From: Pleurodeles waltl
Taxonomy: Eukaryota; Chordata; Amphibia; Caudata; Salamandridae
Length of the DNA stretch: 64,000 bases
Reading direction: 5' to 3'
NCBI RefSeq assembly: GCF_031143425.1
Contig: NC_090445.1
Location: forward strand, 820,482,817 to 820,546,816
Shown here: piece by piece, positions 24,331 through 38,564 of the stretch
Position numbering within the stretch: the first letter of the stretch is position 1
How the letters are laid out: each line of letters starts with the position of its first letter
Made by a program: the position numbers and the translations under genes
The notes under the pieces: generated by a model
What the model was told of the DNA's origin: nothing
The model's database searches: none
Seen by the model: the letters and a program-made list of their open reading frames with translations, nothing else

Positions 24331-26399
24331 GGCCTGAGCTGGCTTTAGGATCATGCTGCCTCAGTGTTTCAGAGTCGCACAATTAACTGGCAGCCTCAGA
24401 GGAGTGCTTTGGGCACCTGCACGTTTTTATTTACAAATGAAGTACTGGGGTCACCACAACTCTGCCCAATCAACTGCCCATAAATAAGATGATCAACAAT
24501 GGGTTAGAGCCAAAGCCCGCTCCTTTGTTGTGACTAAGCCATCTATGACACAACTAAGGCTGTCTTTAGCCAGATTTACTTAAAGAGACAAACAATAATA
24601 TGGCACAGTGAGTTAAACGCTTGTCACTGACACCTGCTTGGCTTTGCCGGGATACTAAGTTCAACCAGAAGGCCAACCCAGCCTTCGACTAATATCAAGG
24701 GTGGTAAATGGAGTAACATTAAACTGAGCACTAGAAATATTTATTTATAGTCAAATGGCATTAACATAGGACAGCAAAGCCAGCTAAACTCAGTTTCACT
24801 TTCCCTCCTTTAAAAGAAAAAAATAAAAGGAAAACAGCTTTACTATGCAGTCACCTATTACACACAAAGAATATCACAGCTCTCGCCACCAGCCATGATG
24901 CTGCTATGATATGTCTTTTCTTTGTTTCTGTACCATTAGCAAATTGATGTTTTGAGCATGGCGGGTGCTAAGAAATATGGAATGTGCTGTGTGGATTCAT
25001 AACCATAACTGGAATATTTCAGTTGCGCACCTAAGCCAGAACAATAAATCATTTTAACTCTGGGTTTTTTCAGTTATTCTCGTTATGTATTTTATTTTCA
25101 ACTGTGTGTAGTCTTCAGATGTGCACAGTAAGTCTTGGGTGCAGTGCCTGGCCTGTGACCAGGTGTTACGCCCAACCACCCCGTGCACCTTCAGCTACGA
25201 GCAGCAGTTGCTGAACACAGGGGCTGATCTGTGGCTAGGACCTGTGTCCAACCTGCCGTGGTGGCACAAGACTGCTGTGCAGAGCTAAGTCTTTGCAGCA
25301 GACTGCGTGCCCCTAGCCTGCCCCATGACCACTGGCCATGCACAGAGGTAATTTGGTACAGGGGTTGGGCAGGGGCCAGGTCCAAAGTTCAAACTGCAGG
25401 GCATAGGCTCTACCTCCTGCCTTCCCAGTAAGGCCAGTCATTTTGGTGTTTGGCTTCCCTGAAATTTGGAAGTCAAAAGCGAGTCCAAAGAGCAGCAGAA
25501 TCCAACACCCCAAATGCCTCCTGACAAACGTGGAAGTGAGCGCTGCCTAGCAAGTGTTGCGCCCTTTTAGGAGCTATTTCTCAAGGTTGTCTTGTATTTT
25601 CCACATGTGTGGGTACCCCTGACCACTGTCTTGGGGCAAGTTATCTCTGGGGTTGGTCACCAAAGGATGTGTGTGACAAGTTACATGGAGGTAGAAAAAA
25701 AAAAAAAATCTGCTCTAATTCAGTCACATTTTGTTAAAAAAAACAAAAAAATCCTAAAACTGAAATGTTATTGATGTGATTAGGGAGTTAAAATGGCAGA
25801 GATATTCAAAAGCGTTAATCCTTAAAGCCCAAGCAAAAAACATTTGAAACACAATCTAAAAAACAGACTTACACCAAACCAAAACAAGCATTTGCAATGC
25901 AATAGGTCTCGCCTTATCTTGAGTTAGAGCTATTTGCATTGTAAATTCAGAACTGGACTTTTCTTGCCACATAAACTGGTCAACCCGGTCTCATAATTTC
26001 GTCTTTTCCTGCCATATAATATAATAAAGCACTCCCATTTACCTTCTTCCTCTTTTTTAAGACATATACAATTGTTACATAAACCATTTTCAGAAATAAA
26101 CTTTTGGCATTAGAGCGTAATGCTCAAAACAGCAGAACTAAAATATAATTTGGGACGGACTGGAGGGTGAAAAGAAAGAGGGCAATGACAAGTGGCGTAG
26201 TAATGGTGTCATGGGCCCTGGAGTAGGAAAGGAAAAGGGTTGACTGCAATTTCGGTAGGAAAATACAGCAGTAATTAGAGTTGACTGAGGTCCACAGGTC
26301 TCTGGGCCCCGCGCCACTACATTTGTTGCTCCATTGATAACTAGGCCTCAGGAAAGAAGGCGGATGGGGCAGAAAAAGAAGTGAAAGGAATGCAACAGA
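24331..26399. other. Intronic stretch without recognisable gene
   Basis: Scattered A-runs (25695-25709, 25735-25750) and nothing else I can name. The 25190-25510 region has overlapping frames on both strands with no family resemblance. Confidence 0.45.
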
Positions 26400-27180
26400 C
26401 AAAAAGGAAAAAAAAGAGAAGGGGTTGCAAAGAAATTAAAAAGGGAAAGAAAGAATGAGAAAATTAAAAAAAACTAAGAAGAAATAGAGCAAATAAGTGA
26501 GATAAAGGAAAAAAGGTAAGGAAGCTAGCAAACGAAAGAAGGATGAAAAAATAATGAAAGAAGTGTGAAAAAGAAAGAGAAAAATGAACATTAGGGAAAA
26601 AAATAGAGATGGTGAGAGAAACAAGAAGCGAAAGAACCAGGGCATGTAGGTACTGACACGTTTCCTACAGACACAGAATGGGGAAACCATTTTGACACTT
26701 CGGGTCCCGACAAGTAACTTGTGGCTTCCACATAAAGACAGGAAAAAGAGGGATTTATAGTAAAACTTGAATCGATAAAGAAAAAAAAACACCAGACAAA
26801 GGAAGAATGATCTAAAAAATAGTGAAAGGACGCATATTGAGTCAAAGGAAAGAACAAATAAAAAAGACAAAGAAAGAATGAAGGGAAGAGAAAAAAAAAT
26901 AGTGAGAGAATGAACGCCTAATGAAGAAAAGAGAGGACAAGGAAAGAAATAACCACGTTTTTGCGAGTTTGAAAGAGGAGGTAGCAAGAGGAAGAGGGAA
27001 ATAAAAAAAGGGAGAGGGGCAGGAAAATAGTTGAAAGAGAGCGAAACTGTTAGCGTGTGGATTTTAAACAGCTGGAAAGAGAAAAGTAGGGGAGAAAGAA
27101 AACACAGAGTGAACAGAGTAAAAGGGAAGAACGGAGTGAGATAAGAGAAACAGACCCTCTCAAATAAAGATGAAAGCTAA
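26400..27180. repeat. Long purine-rich (A/G) tract
   Basis: For about 780 bases the plus strand is mostly A and G (AAGAAAGAGAA-type text) with few pyrimidines. The minus strand therefore gives a 183-codon Phe/Leu/Ser-rich frame that is only a by-product of composition. A miniature element (26637-26711) interrupts it. Confidence 0.75.
26637..26711. mobile_element. Miniature element related to the one at 17580
   Basis: Starts AGGGCATGTAGGTAC, carries the shared core ACAGACACAGAATGGG and ends TTCGGGTCCCG. The order and length match the 75-bp unit in the LINE at 17580-17654. It stands out as pyrimidine-containing text within the purine tract. Confidence 0.55.
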
Positions 27181-27199
27181 GAATAGATTTAAGTGGCTC

Positions 27200-28300
27200 C
27201 CCCACATCCTCAAACAGAGGTCAATGTGGAAAAGCAGGGGGCACTGCAGAACAACAGGAGGTGCATTAGCAGAGTTGTATGTGAGCCCCAATACAGCAAT
27301 ATTGGGGCTCTTCGGATCAGGATTGGGGGTATAGACAGAGCTGTGACTCGGCCCAGTGCTGGAATCACAGAAAGGCAGCGGGTGAGGAATGAGGAATGGA
27401 GCGCTGTATAATTCCTGGTATTGGAATAATGGAGTGCTGCAGGTTAGGGTTGAGGTGCACTGACAGTTGTATGTGGGCTGCAGTACTGGAATAGTAACAG
27501 GCCCACAAGGTCAGAAGTGAGGTATGTTAATGGAGCTGTGTGTGAACCTAATATTGGCACGCCAGGGTTGCCAAGTGTTAGCCTGGAGGTGCCCTGGTGA
27601 AGCTGCGAGAGGGGCCCAGTTTGGGAGTGGCACTGCCTCTGAACCACAGAAGCGAGAAGTCCTGAAGGGTGTGTGTGAGCCTTATTACAGAGAAGAAATG
27701 TGCACTGAATGTTAGAATTGATAGACTCTGGTAGAGCTGTGGTAGTTCCTACCAAAAGTGGTGCTGGATGTTAGACTTGAGGTACACTGGCTGAGCTGTG
27801 TTTTGCTCTTCTAGGTCCAATACTGGCTTAGCAGTAGGACTGAATCTTAGAATTGAGCTGCTGTATCTGAACTGTACGTGAGCTGGGTCCCGGTATAGGA
27901 AAGGAAATGACCTTGCCAAGGTAGAACTGAGGTGCACTGATGGAGCTGCGCCCGAGATCCTAGTATTGAGCAGCAGAGTGCACTGACTGCGAGAACTGAG
28001 GTGTTCTGGCAGACACCATGTGTGGGGTTCCTGCCACTGGCACAGCAGAGGGCTTGGAGAGCGTGAGCCGAGGTGCAGTGATGGAGCTGTGCCCAAAGTC
28101 CCAGTACTGGAGCAGCAGAGTGTACAGGCTACGAGAACTGAGGTGTTCTGACAGACAGTGTGTGTGGGGGGGGGTTCTTGGCACTGGCACAGCTGAGGGC
28201 TTGGAGTATGTGAACTGAGGTGCACTGATGGAGTTGCGAGCGTGATCCCAGTATGAAGCAGAAGTGGGCACTGTCTTTAAGGATTGTAGAGCACTGGTAG
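27200..28300. repeat. Degenerate minisatellite, about 70 bp with a 141-148 bp higher-order period
   Basis: GGTGCACTGATGGAGCTG-like words recur at about 27930, 28071 and 28219, and AGCAGCAGAGTG at about 27968 and 28110. Between them come GAACTGAGGTG and CACTGGCACAGC. Further left the units are more diverged (27450-27900). Open frames of 100-158 codons on both strands follow from the repeat's lack of stops and are not called as genes. Confidence 0.65.
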
Positions 28301-31300
28301 AGCTGGAGCCTAGCAATTACAAGCGATCCTCCAAACTTGCTCTCAGCACACACACAGGCACATTTGGTAAAGAAAATCCAAGCCAAGGAAGGGCAGGAGT
28401 CAGGCAGCTGAGAGAGGGTGCAGAAAGTCCACAAAGACCTAATGTGACAAAGATAACAGCCTGATTTATAGTCTCGTTTACAGTTAAGCTCAGAAGATGA
28501 ATGCTCTGCAAATGAAAAAGGGAAGCTTCCCTGCACAGGAGCAGAAAACAAAGTTTAAAAAAAGTCCCCACCAGGACAAAGCGTAATTATACAGTAGTTG
28601 GTCCCTCCGCCTACACAGAAGAAGGAGGGATAAAGAGGCATGATTGACCACTAGCAAGCAAGGATTTTTAAGTTACACAGAAACTAACAAATGTAATAGT
28701 TGGAAACCCACAGAAGTAGTATGCAAGAGGTTGTACACATGACCTAAAAAGGATTTAAATCTGTCGTAAATTTCTGATATCATGCCATGTTTGGTGTAAA
28801 TTTGTTCAACCATTTGGGCTTTAGATGTGAGCATAATTTCCTAAAATGAGACACTTATTTTTCCAACCACTTGCCTTAACTGTTTTTCATGGATGAATCT
28901 GCACAAAAACTTGGCATGCTGAAATAGCTGAGTAAGTAGAATTCCATGGTTTTGTGCAAATCTGTCCATTGGCGTCAAGAAATATAGGAAAATCAAAAAA
29001 CGGCTTTTTTTGTAAAACACTGTCTGAACCATGAATACCACTGTGTAATACCCACACACATATTATGACATTTTGAAGGGAAGGGGGAAATGATGGAGAG
29101 AAGGAAGTATAGACACAGAACGGAATCCCATGGAAGGCAGGATGAGAAGAATACGTGGCTACGTAACAAAACTGAATTATGCATCTAAAATACCCAGCGA
29201 GCCAACCACGCCAGAAAATTATACATGATGGAGAAGCACAGAGCAGGAGAAAGTGATGGACTGTTGACAGGATTCAGGAAAAGTAAGAGAAAGAGATGGA
29301 ACAGCAGAGAGAATGGAGGATTTTAGATTAGGAGAGGAAGGGAAAAAATGGAATGACAAGGCATAGAACAGATGTCAGGACAAAGCAACAAAGCTGGAAA
29401 GGGAAGCCAACTGGAATGGAAAATAAGTAGGTGACTGAAGAAAGGGTCAAGAGGAGGAGAACAAGAATTTCAGCGTGCAAGTTGTTAGGAAAGTGGCAGA
29501 ATTTCCAAGAGTGATAGGAATAAATTATATTCAAGGGAAAAAGATGGACATATTGATCTAGATTAAAAATAATGACAACATAAGTTAAACCAGTAGAGCC
29601 TAGTGTCATCACCATCCTTAACAGCAAACTACTACCAGTGGGTTCAAAACACTGTCAGGAAATGTATGATCCATCCCACAGTTTTCTGTAATTTATATGT
29701 GCCCCGTGACCTGTAATGTTTTGCCTAAATGTTGCATGAACACGGACGCACAAGGAAGCCCGGATATACAATTATATTACTGCTGTTAGAAAATGGCATA
29801 TAATTCAGGAAATGATTCTTTCACACAGCGAGCACAACCCACCTACACAATGCGGTACTTGGAAAGTGCTGGCATACCAGTCTAGAAGATGACTGCATGC
29901 CAGCTGGATATGCCACAAAATATAATGGTGGTTTAGTAGAATCAGGAGCGCAGAGGAAATATTTCCGAACAAAAAAAAATCACCCATCAATTATGCTTTT
30001 GGGCTCAGTGTTTTTTATTTTTTTACAACCCAACTCTTTTCGCAAGATGCAGACTAACACCTTTTCCTTTAAAGCACCTGCTACTATTTACTCCTTACAA
30101 CAACCACAGCATTCACCAACGTTGAAGCATTTAATAGCAAAAACTCAACCAAGGCCCTGAAGCCAGCTCTTCGACGTGCTGCTGTTCCACCACAAACTTG
30201 GAGGCACAGCATTTCGTTCGCAACTAGGAAAGAAGAGTTATTGATCTAATGAGCTATGTTAAATGCCTAAACAATATTTAACTAAATGCAAAGGAAAACA
30301 GATTGATTAAAGGCACAATAATAACGTTATCCCCTGGATGTGGCAGCCAATGCGTCTCTGTCCTACTTAAATCGGCAATATGTAAATGTCTCAATTTCCA
30401 TTATGAAGTTTTTAAAGACATTATTGTACCCTTTAAGGCCGGAAATGATTCTTCTAAGAAAGGTTAAACTTATGGAGTGAAGGACGTAAAAGGGTAAAGA
30501 AAAAATAAACAGAGGAACAAGTGTTGTAATTAACTAACTTTTCCAAACATCGCGAATAAACAAGTCAGACCTGACAAATCCTAACTCAGTTACCTATTCC
30601 TATAAATGGCATGGTCCTTGATTTAGAAACAAGGTTGTCAGACAGGCATGTTAGGAATCCTGGTATGTTAATCATAAAGTATGGATATGCTGGTTCAATA
30701 GATGTAAACAACCAAGAAGCCGTGCGGCGTAACAGAAGAGAAACAGTCAGCGGAGATGTAACACACTATCACACGAAGTTTATGCAAAATGTGGCGAGGG
30801 GTGCACAGTTCTCACCACCCAAAGAATGAGTGCACTGACCACCCCATAGTTATGCAAATGCTTTTCCCTGTCACCCTCCCTCTGCATCCACAGACCGGTA
30901 GACCACTTCACCCCTAAACCCGCCGGTCCATGGTACAATGATGTAAAAACGGCGTGTGCATAGAGGCCCATGGGTGCTCTCTGCGAGTAACCTGCAAAGA
31001 GAGACCATAGCTTCATTTTTTTGCAAGTTCTGTCTCGCGGTAGGAAGTCTTGCCAACTTGATCTTTCAATGCTGAGAAGACTGGAATGGCACCCAATTGG
31101 GCATAGTCCCTGACAACGTTATCAACGACAATCTGACTAGCAAACAGAAGACAAGAGCGGATATAGAAGTGGGGAGCGTCAAAGTGAGTCTTCAGAGGGA
31201 AGGGCAGAGCTCAAGAAATAAAGCCAGCGTTCGAAGATTATTTTTTGTTAACCTGCACATTTGAAAGAAAAGTCTTGCAAAAAAAAAAAAAAAAAAAAAA

Positions 31301-32940
31301 AAGACTACACGATGGAAAATGCGTAACCCGTAAGAACTAGCTACATTTAAGAACAGAGTAGGTGCCTTAAAACAACACCCTTAATTTCTTCACTCACACT
31401 TCTTTCCTTAGATGCCGACTTTTTTGGCAAGCACTGCTTTTACCGACATTCAGAAAAACTGGCACACCCAGTGCATCACGCTGGTACACGAGCTGGTTAA
31501 ACAGCACGTGTTCACGTTCGGTAAACACCCTGCTTCTAATCCCTATAAATAAGTGGAGCTCGGAAGGGCTGCACCAGAGGTGCGATATTCAAAAATGGTC
31601 CCTACAGGCCTTTGCTCTGGTATCAAAGAGTACATTATGCTTGTGTGAACTGAAAAAGGGTCAAGGGGCGACATAGCAACATCTCAGGAGTCGATTGAAT
31701 GAATAGCGATTCTGAAAGAAAATCTTTTAATACTAAACACTTGACGAGATGACCCAATAATATTACTCTGTGAGGGTAATGGTTTAACAGCCATCCGCTG
31801 ACGGGTTCCCTAAAAAGCATGGGCCGAGAAATGAGCAATTATTTAAAAAAATATATATACATATTGGGGTGCGTCACATGTATAAAGGAATGATTGGTAT
31901 ACTTATTCAGTATTAATCTATTCAAAGAGAGTCTCACAGCCAAGAGGAACACTGCTTGCACCGACACAACCTACAAAACCGTGGGGTGTTTTACGAACAG
32001 ATGAAAAATTTGCAATAAAGTCAGTTAACCAACAGCTGCCACTTAAATAGACTTACAGAAGAGACTTTCTCGGTAGATTGTGTATAGGTGTAAGCTGTGG
32101 TCATAACACCAACAAGGAGAGGATTAAAGGATAAACGCAAATAGTGTCTGTGCTTATAGTCTCAGAATAAACGCAGGTCTGAAACCCATCCGTGCTAAAG
32201 GCAATACCAAATTAGAATAGCTGCTACAAACGTGGGGCAAGTTTGTTCACTGAGTTTCCCAGCCAAGCCTTATTTATGTAAGGAGTTTACAGCACTAGTC
32301 CTCGACCTCTGTTCTTGACAATTAGTTAGCTTCGTTCCTATGCTAGTCATGTGCTAGACAGTCTGACTAGAGGATGTGCAACCGCCACAGCTTGGAGCGT
32401 TTCACTGTAGCTAGAATTAGGGGAGACACCCTTCCCCAATGTGAACAAGACAGCGGTGGTGAAGGAGCAAAGGGAGTCTCGGTTCTGGTGAGCTTGGTTA
32501 CTGCAGATGTGCAATGCAAAGGCATCTCTTGAAGAGAGAGAGTATTACTGTGTGGAGGAGGGGGGTATTTAAGTTGTTCCCCAACTCTCCCCCACGTAGA
32601 AGGAGAGCAAAAATGTGGTCCAGCCCAAGTAAATGAGGTGGGATCCTCCTCTATGGTGGGAACGGTGTAGAGCAACTTAAAGACAGACACTTCCATTCCC
32701 AATTAAGTGGAATAGGGAAACGGGTATGGGAAGCGATCCTTCAAATACGAAGTTCAACCAAATACAAACGTATATGGTAAAGGGCGAATGCGTTTTTGTT
32801 TCTATCAAACCGGGTTGAGTAAGATTAGGAAAAACCTATCTAAAGAACACTTAGGGTGGAGCCTGTTATTAACCAACTACAATTTGCTCATCGATATATT
32901 TATATAAATGTCACGAAAAAACTTCTTTAGCAGATATAAA
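28301..32940. other. Intronic stretch without recognisable gene
   Basis: AT-rich. A run of 24 A lies at 31279-31302 without a retroposon body I can name. Purine-rich text occurs at 29080-29450. The frames present (up to 111 codons at 32367-32702) overlap and resemble no family. Confidence 0.45.
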
Positions 32941-32949
32941 CGGTGCTTT

Positions 32950-33960
<1,011 letters not shown>

Positions 33961-35524
33961 AGGCAACCTTTCATAGTATGCAGAGGGTCGAAGCTATTTC
34001 TAATCTTAATCGATATAAAATAAACTGCCTGTGTCCTGTGCCTGACTTTGAAATGGCCACAGAGGTAACATTAACATTCCGGCTTCCGAGCCCCACAGCT
34101 TCGTTTATCAAATCGCCGTCACGGCTACGGCCGAACATCGAACTCAAGAGAGGCGTGAGTGCTGTCCTGCTTGTGCAATCGATGCAGGCCATCTTGGTAT
34201 GGAGAAGTATCATTTTTAGCAGGAACGATGTAAACATTTAATCTCCATCTATCCGGTTAGGAAGAAGTAAATTCTATCTCTTTCTAATTACCAGAATGTG
34301 TATTTTTATGCGTCTTTCTTTTTTGTCATGAAAAACGGCCATGTTCAATCTTTTCGAATAACGCTCACTAGCTTCTGAAGCAAACGCAGCAAAGGTTTTT
34401 GTCTGCTACCACTACTCTATCTAAACTTGTTTTAATGGTGTATTGTTTATCAGAAACTCATTATATTATATTAGTTTACGCCCATTAAAATTAAATGATT
34501 TTTGAGACTATCGTGCTCTTTTTACTTAGGAATTATATTGTTTCGAGCATTTGAGGTTACTACGTAACTTACTACATTTATAGCTCACCCTCATTTCTTG
34601 CAAGTGACCTATATTTAACCAGTTGTCGTCTTTGTGCAAGTTGTGACTGTTTTCAACGCATTCTTTATAGATTATCGGCCTTGTTTTACTGTCGGGTTAC
34701 CGAAACTAGTGTGTCGTTTCAAGCTAGCAGTACATCTCGGCCTGGATTTGCTGAAGATCTTTAGTCTGACAGTGAATTGTCACTCCTTAGTCCTATAGTG
34801 AGGTGAGTAGTGCTAAGGCATGGTCGGAGAGACATTTACGTCTAGAGCATGTTTTAGACCATAGTAATAATGAAAATAAATGTCAATGGATGACTTAAAC
34901 ACATACTTCGCTGCAGCAAACATTTTGCACAAATAAAATAAACTAAGGCGAACAGGATTGCGAGTCTAGTGATTTTGATAGTAAGAATGGCATGCATGAT
35001 GTGGCGAGCAGGCATTAAGTGAAATTTAGGCCATACTTAATGCCCCCTCCCACCTCCACATGAGGCGTAGAAGTGCGTTGTGAACAGGTAGCTCGCTGCT
35101 TTGTGGATCGCAGAGGTAGTTTGTAGTGTTAGCTGTAAGAGTTTCAGATATTTGAATATTATGCAGCATTATTTGGGTTGGTATATCGATTAGTTGTGTG
35201 CATTTTATATTCTAGAGGTAACTTAGTGAAAAATTGTTTCTGACGCGAACAGTGTTGTTATGTATCAATATGAATGTGTCACTTCACTCAAAGGGAATAG
35301 AGGGCATGTTATTATTTTATTGTTCTGTTGTCCTAGTAGACTGTTTTTGGATGGCTGCAGTGTTGTTAGAAAATAAAGCATGTTTTGGGCCATGCTTCTA
35401 GTGGCTAGTACAATGAATCTGGTAGGAAGAGCTCAGTAGGATTTAGTTTGGAATTTCAAGCAGTATAGGACAGGGAGAAACAAGCATATCCATAGATTCA
35501 GTCAGTGTGGAATGGTGAGTTACA
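33961..35524. other. SLK upstream flank without recognisable gene
   Basis: The shore of the CpG-rich region ends near 34200; beyond it the DNA is AT-rich. A plus-strand frame of 87 codons (33978-34241) points away from SLK but matches no family. In mammals STN1 lies head-to-head with SLK, yet no STN1 exon was recognised here. Confidence 0.45.
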
Positions 35525-35718
35525 TACCGGTAATCTTCATTACTCCGAGTTCTACTCTTCTCTATCACAGTCCTTACCCCGTGAGCAATAGCTAGCTCCT
35601 ATCATCAGATGTACCACCAAGCTGAAGAGAAAAAGGTTTCTCATCCCTTCTCCATAAATTACAAACATCCTGTCACTTGACAGGAAATGAGGAAACACCC
35701 ACCTCACATCCTGTGATA
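35525..35718 (-). repeat. DIRS left inverted terminal repeat
   Basis: Reverse-complemented, 35580-35718 contains in order GTGTTTCCTC, GTGACAGGATGTTTGTA, ATGGAGAAGGGA, CCTTTTTCTCTTCAGCTTG, GGTACATCTG and GCTATTGCTCA. The same order appears on the plus strand at 41646-41700 and 42690-42754, the right terminal repeat. The outer part (35527-35580) takes part in the complementary-region structure. Confidence 0.7.
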
Positions 35719-35878
35719 CCAAGCTCCATAAAGTCGGCCAAATTCCCAAAAGGATGGAAGGATGGGAAACCTTGTCTGTGACGGGAAGAATAGAACTCGG
35801 AGTAATTGAGATTACCAGTAAGTAATTGGCAATTACCTCCTCATCCCTCTCCCTGACACAATCCTTACTCCGTGAGCA
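35527..35878. repeat. DIRS internal complementary region (foldback)
   Basis: 35527-35559 and 35786-35819 are reverse complements with few mismatches (core TTACTCCGAGTTCTA / TAGAACTCGGAGTAA), so the end can fold back. In addition 35540-35588 is repeated directly at 35830-35878 (CAGTCCTTACCCCGTGAGCA versus CAATCCTTACTCCGTGAGCA). Such a region, complementary to the terminal repeats, is how DIRS elements template circular intermediates (family knowledge). Confidence 0.7.
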
Positions 35879-36299
35879 TACACCAAAGCAACAAAATGGC
35901 TTCAGAGCGAGAGAGATATGAAAATGTTAACTTTACACAACACTTCAGCTTCCGTCAGATAGAGATACATAATTATGATCAGTTACTGAGCCCAGCACAA
36001 AGCCCCAACTGCTGCAGAAAAATGTCTTCCCAATATTAACCAATAGGGAATAACAAGAGTTTTTGGGGAAGCCCACGTGGCTGCCTTAGAGATATCCTGC
36101 ATTGTAGCTCCCTTGGATGCCTCTGATTGACTTACTTTAGCCACTCCTGGAACACTTTCCCCTTTTGCTTCGTATCTTGAAATAAAACCCTCTACTTAAT
36201 GAAGCAGAAGAAGGTGTCAAGCCCTGACCAACAAGATCAAAAGTCACAAAAAAGGAATCCGACCGCCTGAAAGCCCTTGTTCTGTCTAGATAAACCAAT

Positions 36300-36905
36300 A
36301 AAGCCCTTCAGACATCAAGCAAATGTAGAGCTTTATCACTGTCAGAGACTGGATCCGGACAAAGAATTGGAAGCACTAAATCCTATAAACAATGAAACTG
36401 AGAAACAACTTTTTGAACAAAGTGAGGACCAGGAAGAAGCAGAATGATTTTGTCTGCAAAAAATATCAAAAATTGATTAGAGGACAACAAAGCTTCCAGT
36501 TATCCAATCCTTATAGCAGAGAAAATGGCAAACAAAAATATCACCTTATGGGTAAGAAATTTAGGCTTTATTATCTCCAAAGGCTCTAACGGGTGACCTT
36601 GAAATGTTTGCACACTAAGAGAAGATCCCAAGCAGTAATGGAAAGTGCAACAGAGGTTCCCTAAGCAAACAGTATCTCCAAAGCCGTACTACAGAGGGAG
36701 CGTCGCTAATAAAATCAGGATCCCTAAACACTCTCACTGCTTCCCATTTGGCCCTTAAAGTGGACTGAACAAGCCTGTGTCGAAACCTTCCTTCAGGAAT
36801 TCCAAAATCAACTCTGTCTCAATCAGTCATCCTGAGAAATGCCTCCTCTTGCACCTAGAATCAAAGGGTTGCCAGTGTCTAAAATAAGACTTTATGGTTG
36901 ATGGT
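36300..36905 (-). pseudogene. DIRS tyrosine recombinase region, remnant
   Basis: In broken frames the minus strand shows QPSTIKSYFRHWQPF (about 36905) and, shortly after, ILEFLKEGFDTGL (about 36800). Together these resemble the N-terminal SAM-like domain of DIRS tyrosine recombinases (pattern STxxxYxxxWxxF...ILxFLxxGLxxGL). The catalytic Arg-His-Arg-Tyr set could not be located. Confidence 0.5.
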
Positions 36906-37155
36906 TGCCTGTATTGCTGCACCACAGAAGCCACCCCAGTGGAACACCCCTTTGCTTCTAAATGCAATTTCTCAACAACCAAGCCAACAAAAAAGCATCT
37001 GAAGTGCTGGGGCAGACATTATTAGAGATTTTTGTAAAAGTAAGGATCTTGAGGAATCACCCATTGGGGACACACCACTAACTTCAGGAGAGTTGGATAG
37101 CACAGACAGCGATTCCAGACTGGGACCACTCAAAGAAGCTTTGCCCTGTCCTCCT

Positions 37156-38564
37156 TCAAATTCTAAGAACCCTGTGAATTAAGGACATTAGGGGAAAAGC
37201 ATATAGAAACCCCTCTGGCCAAAAGAAAGACATTGGGTCTTCTTCCCTGGCTTTCTGTGAGGGCGTAATTGTGCAGAACCTGAGAAGAAGGGCTTTATGT
37301 TCTGGAGCAAATAGATCCACCAGCAGAAGACCAAAACTCTTCACCAACTGCTCTAATGTCTGCTCTGTCAATGGCAAGCCAGATACTGATGGGAAGAACT
37401 TGCTAAGGTGAGATACTGTTACTTTATCTTTCCCTGGAAGATAAACTGCCCTCAGGGACAACAAAGTCTTTCTGCCCAAAGACACATTTCTCGAACCTTA
37501 GTCATAGAACTTAACAACTCCCCTATTGGTTTATGTAACTAATAACAACCTTGTTGGCTGTCTTTATCTGAACCAGCTGAGGCTGAATAGGAGCAAATCG
37601 GAGGAGAGCCAAGTGGACTGCTTTTAGCTCCCTCCAGCTGGAGGATGCCCTCCTCTTTTGAGCAGGCCACTGACCCTGTTTTCACATCTGATTCAGGACT
37701 GCTCCCCAATCCACCAATCTGGCATCCATGGTAACTTTGGTTGGGTACGCTCTGAACGGAGAACCCTGTGCGAGTTCTACACTTGCAACCACCAGTTAAT
37801 CTCCTTGCAAATCTGGAAATCTATCAGGACCTCTCTGTCATAATTCTCCAACCCCCAGATACCAATGAGAAAGAAAGTGATCTATCATAGGGTACAAATG
37901 GAATATCACCAGTGGAATGATCATGATTGTAGAGGCCATCACACCCCTTGCCCTCAACCAATCTCTGGCTGGCACAGCCCTGTTCAATAATTAATCTTTC
38001 AGATTCATCTTGAGCTTTTGAACCCTTGTCTGAGGCAAAAACATTTTTCTGTCCTTTGTAATGAAAAGTCCTACAATAATCAAAGGATCTTTGAGGGTTC
38101 CAATTACAACTTGTCCTGATTCTGCTGTAGACCATGGACCCTTATGATCTCGCACATCTTGTTGACATGATCTTTTGTCTTAAAAAAGAACAACAACAAC
38201 AAATTAGCCTGTTATCAAAATATAGAAACAGCTGAATGCCTTTTTGGATGAACCCCACCAAGAAAGCCATCACCTTAGTGAAGACATAGGAGAAGAAGCC
38301 GTGCCAAGAATAAGTACCTGAAATTAAAATTGGTTCTGGCCGATGCAGAAGCAAAGGTATATCTGTGATGCAGGGTGAATATGAATGTAAAGATATGCAT
38401 CTTGCAGCTCTATAGAGATAAAACAAATCTCCCACGTTCACTGCTTTTAGATCCAAAACTGGCCTGAAAACGCCTGATGGTTTTTGCCACCAAAATAAAA
38501 TCAAATGTATCCCATTTCCTCTCTGATGAAAAGGAACTTGAACAATTTCTCCCTTGGCCAACAA
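37156..38564 (-). pseudogene. DIRS reverse transcriptase/RNase H, decayed
   Basis: Open pieces at 38564-38142, 38135-37824 and 37485-37156 follow DIRS pol. The first has VPFHQRGNGIH...KPSGVFRPVLDLKAVN, the typical start of DIRS RT. It then reads LFLYFDNRLI where an active enzyme has YLDDWLI, so one catalytic aspartate is lost and the spacing around it is disrupted. The last piece has FFWPEGFLYAFPLMSLIHRVLR, the end of the RNase H region (pattern LYAFPPxxLIPRVL). Stops and frameshifts separate the pieces. The decay shows this copy is old. Confidence 0.7.

Noticed and set aside
26436..26987. 183-codon minus-strand frame
   Set aside because: Phe/Leu/Ser-rich by-product of a purine-rich plus strand; no domain, no splice context.
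27749..28551. Overlapping frames of 118-158 codons on the minus strand
   Set aside because: They lie in a minisatellite and repeat with it; no resemblance to a protein family.
31279..31302. A24 run as a retroposon tail
   Set aside because: No recognisable source gene or element to its left and no clear flanking duplication.
32367..32702. 111-codon minus-strand frame close to SLK exon 1
   Set aside because: No similarity to SLK kinase exons and no acceptor/donor pair in the right phase was convincing.
33978..34241. 87-codon plus-strand frame diverging from SLK
   Set aside because: Overlaps an equally long minus-strand frame and matches nothing known; not STN1.
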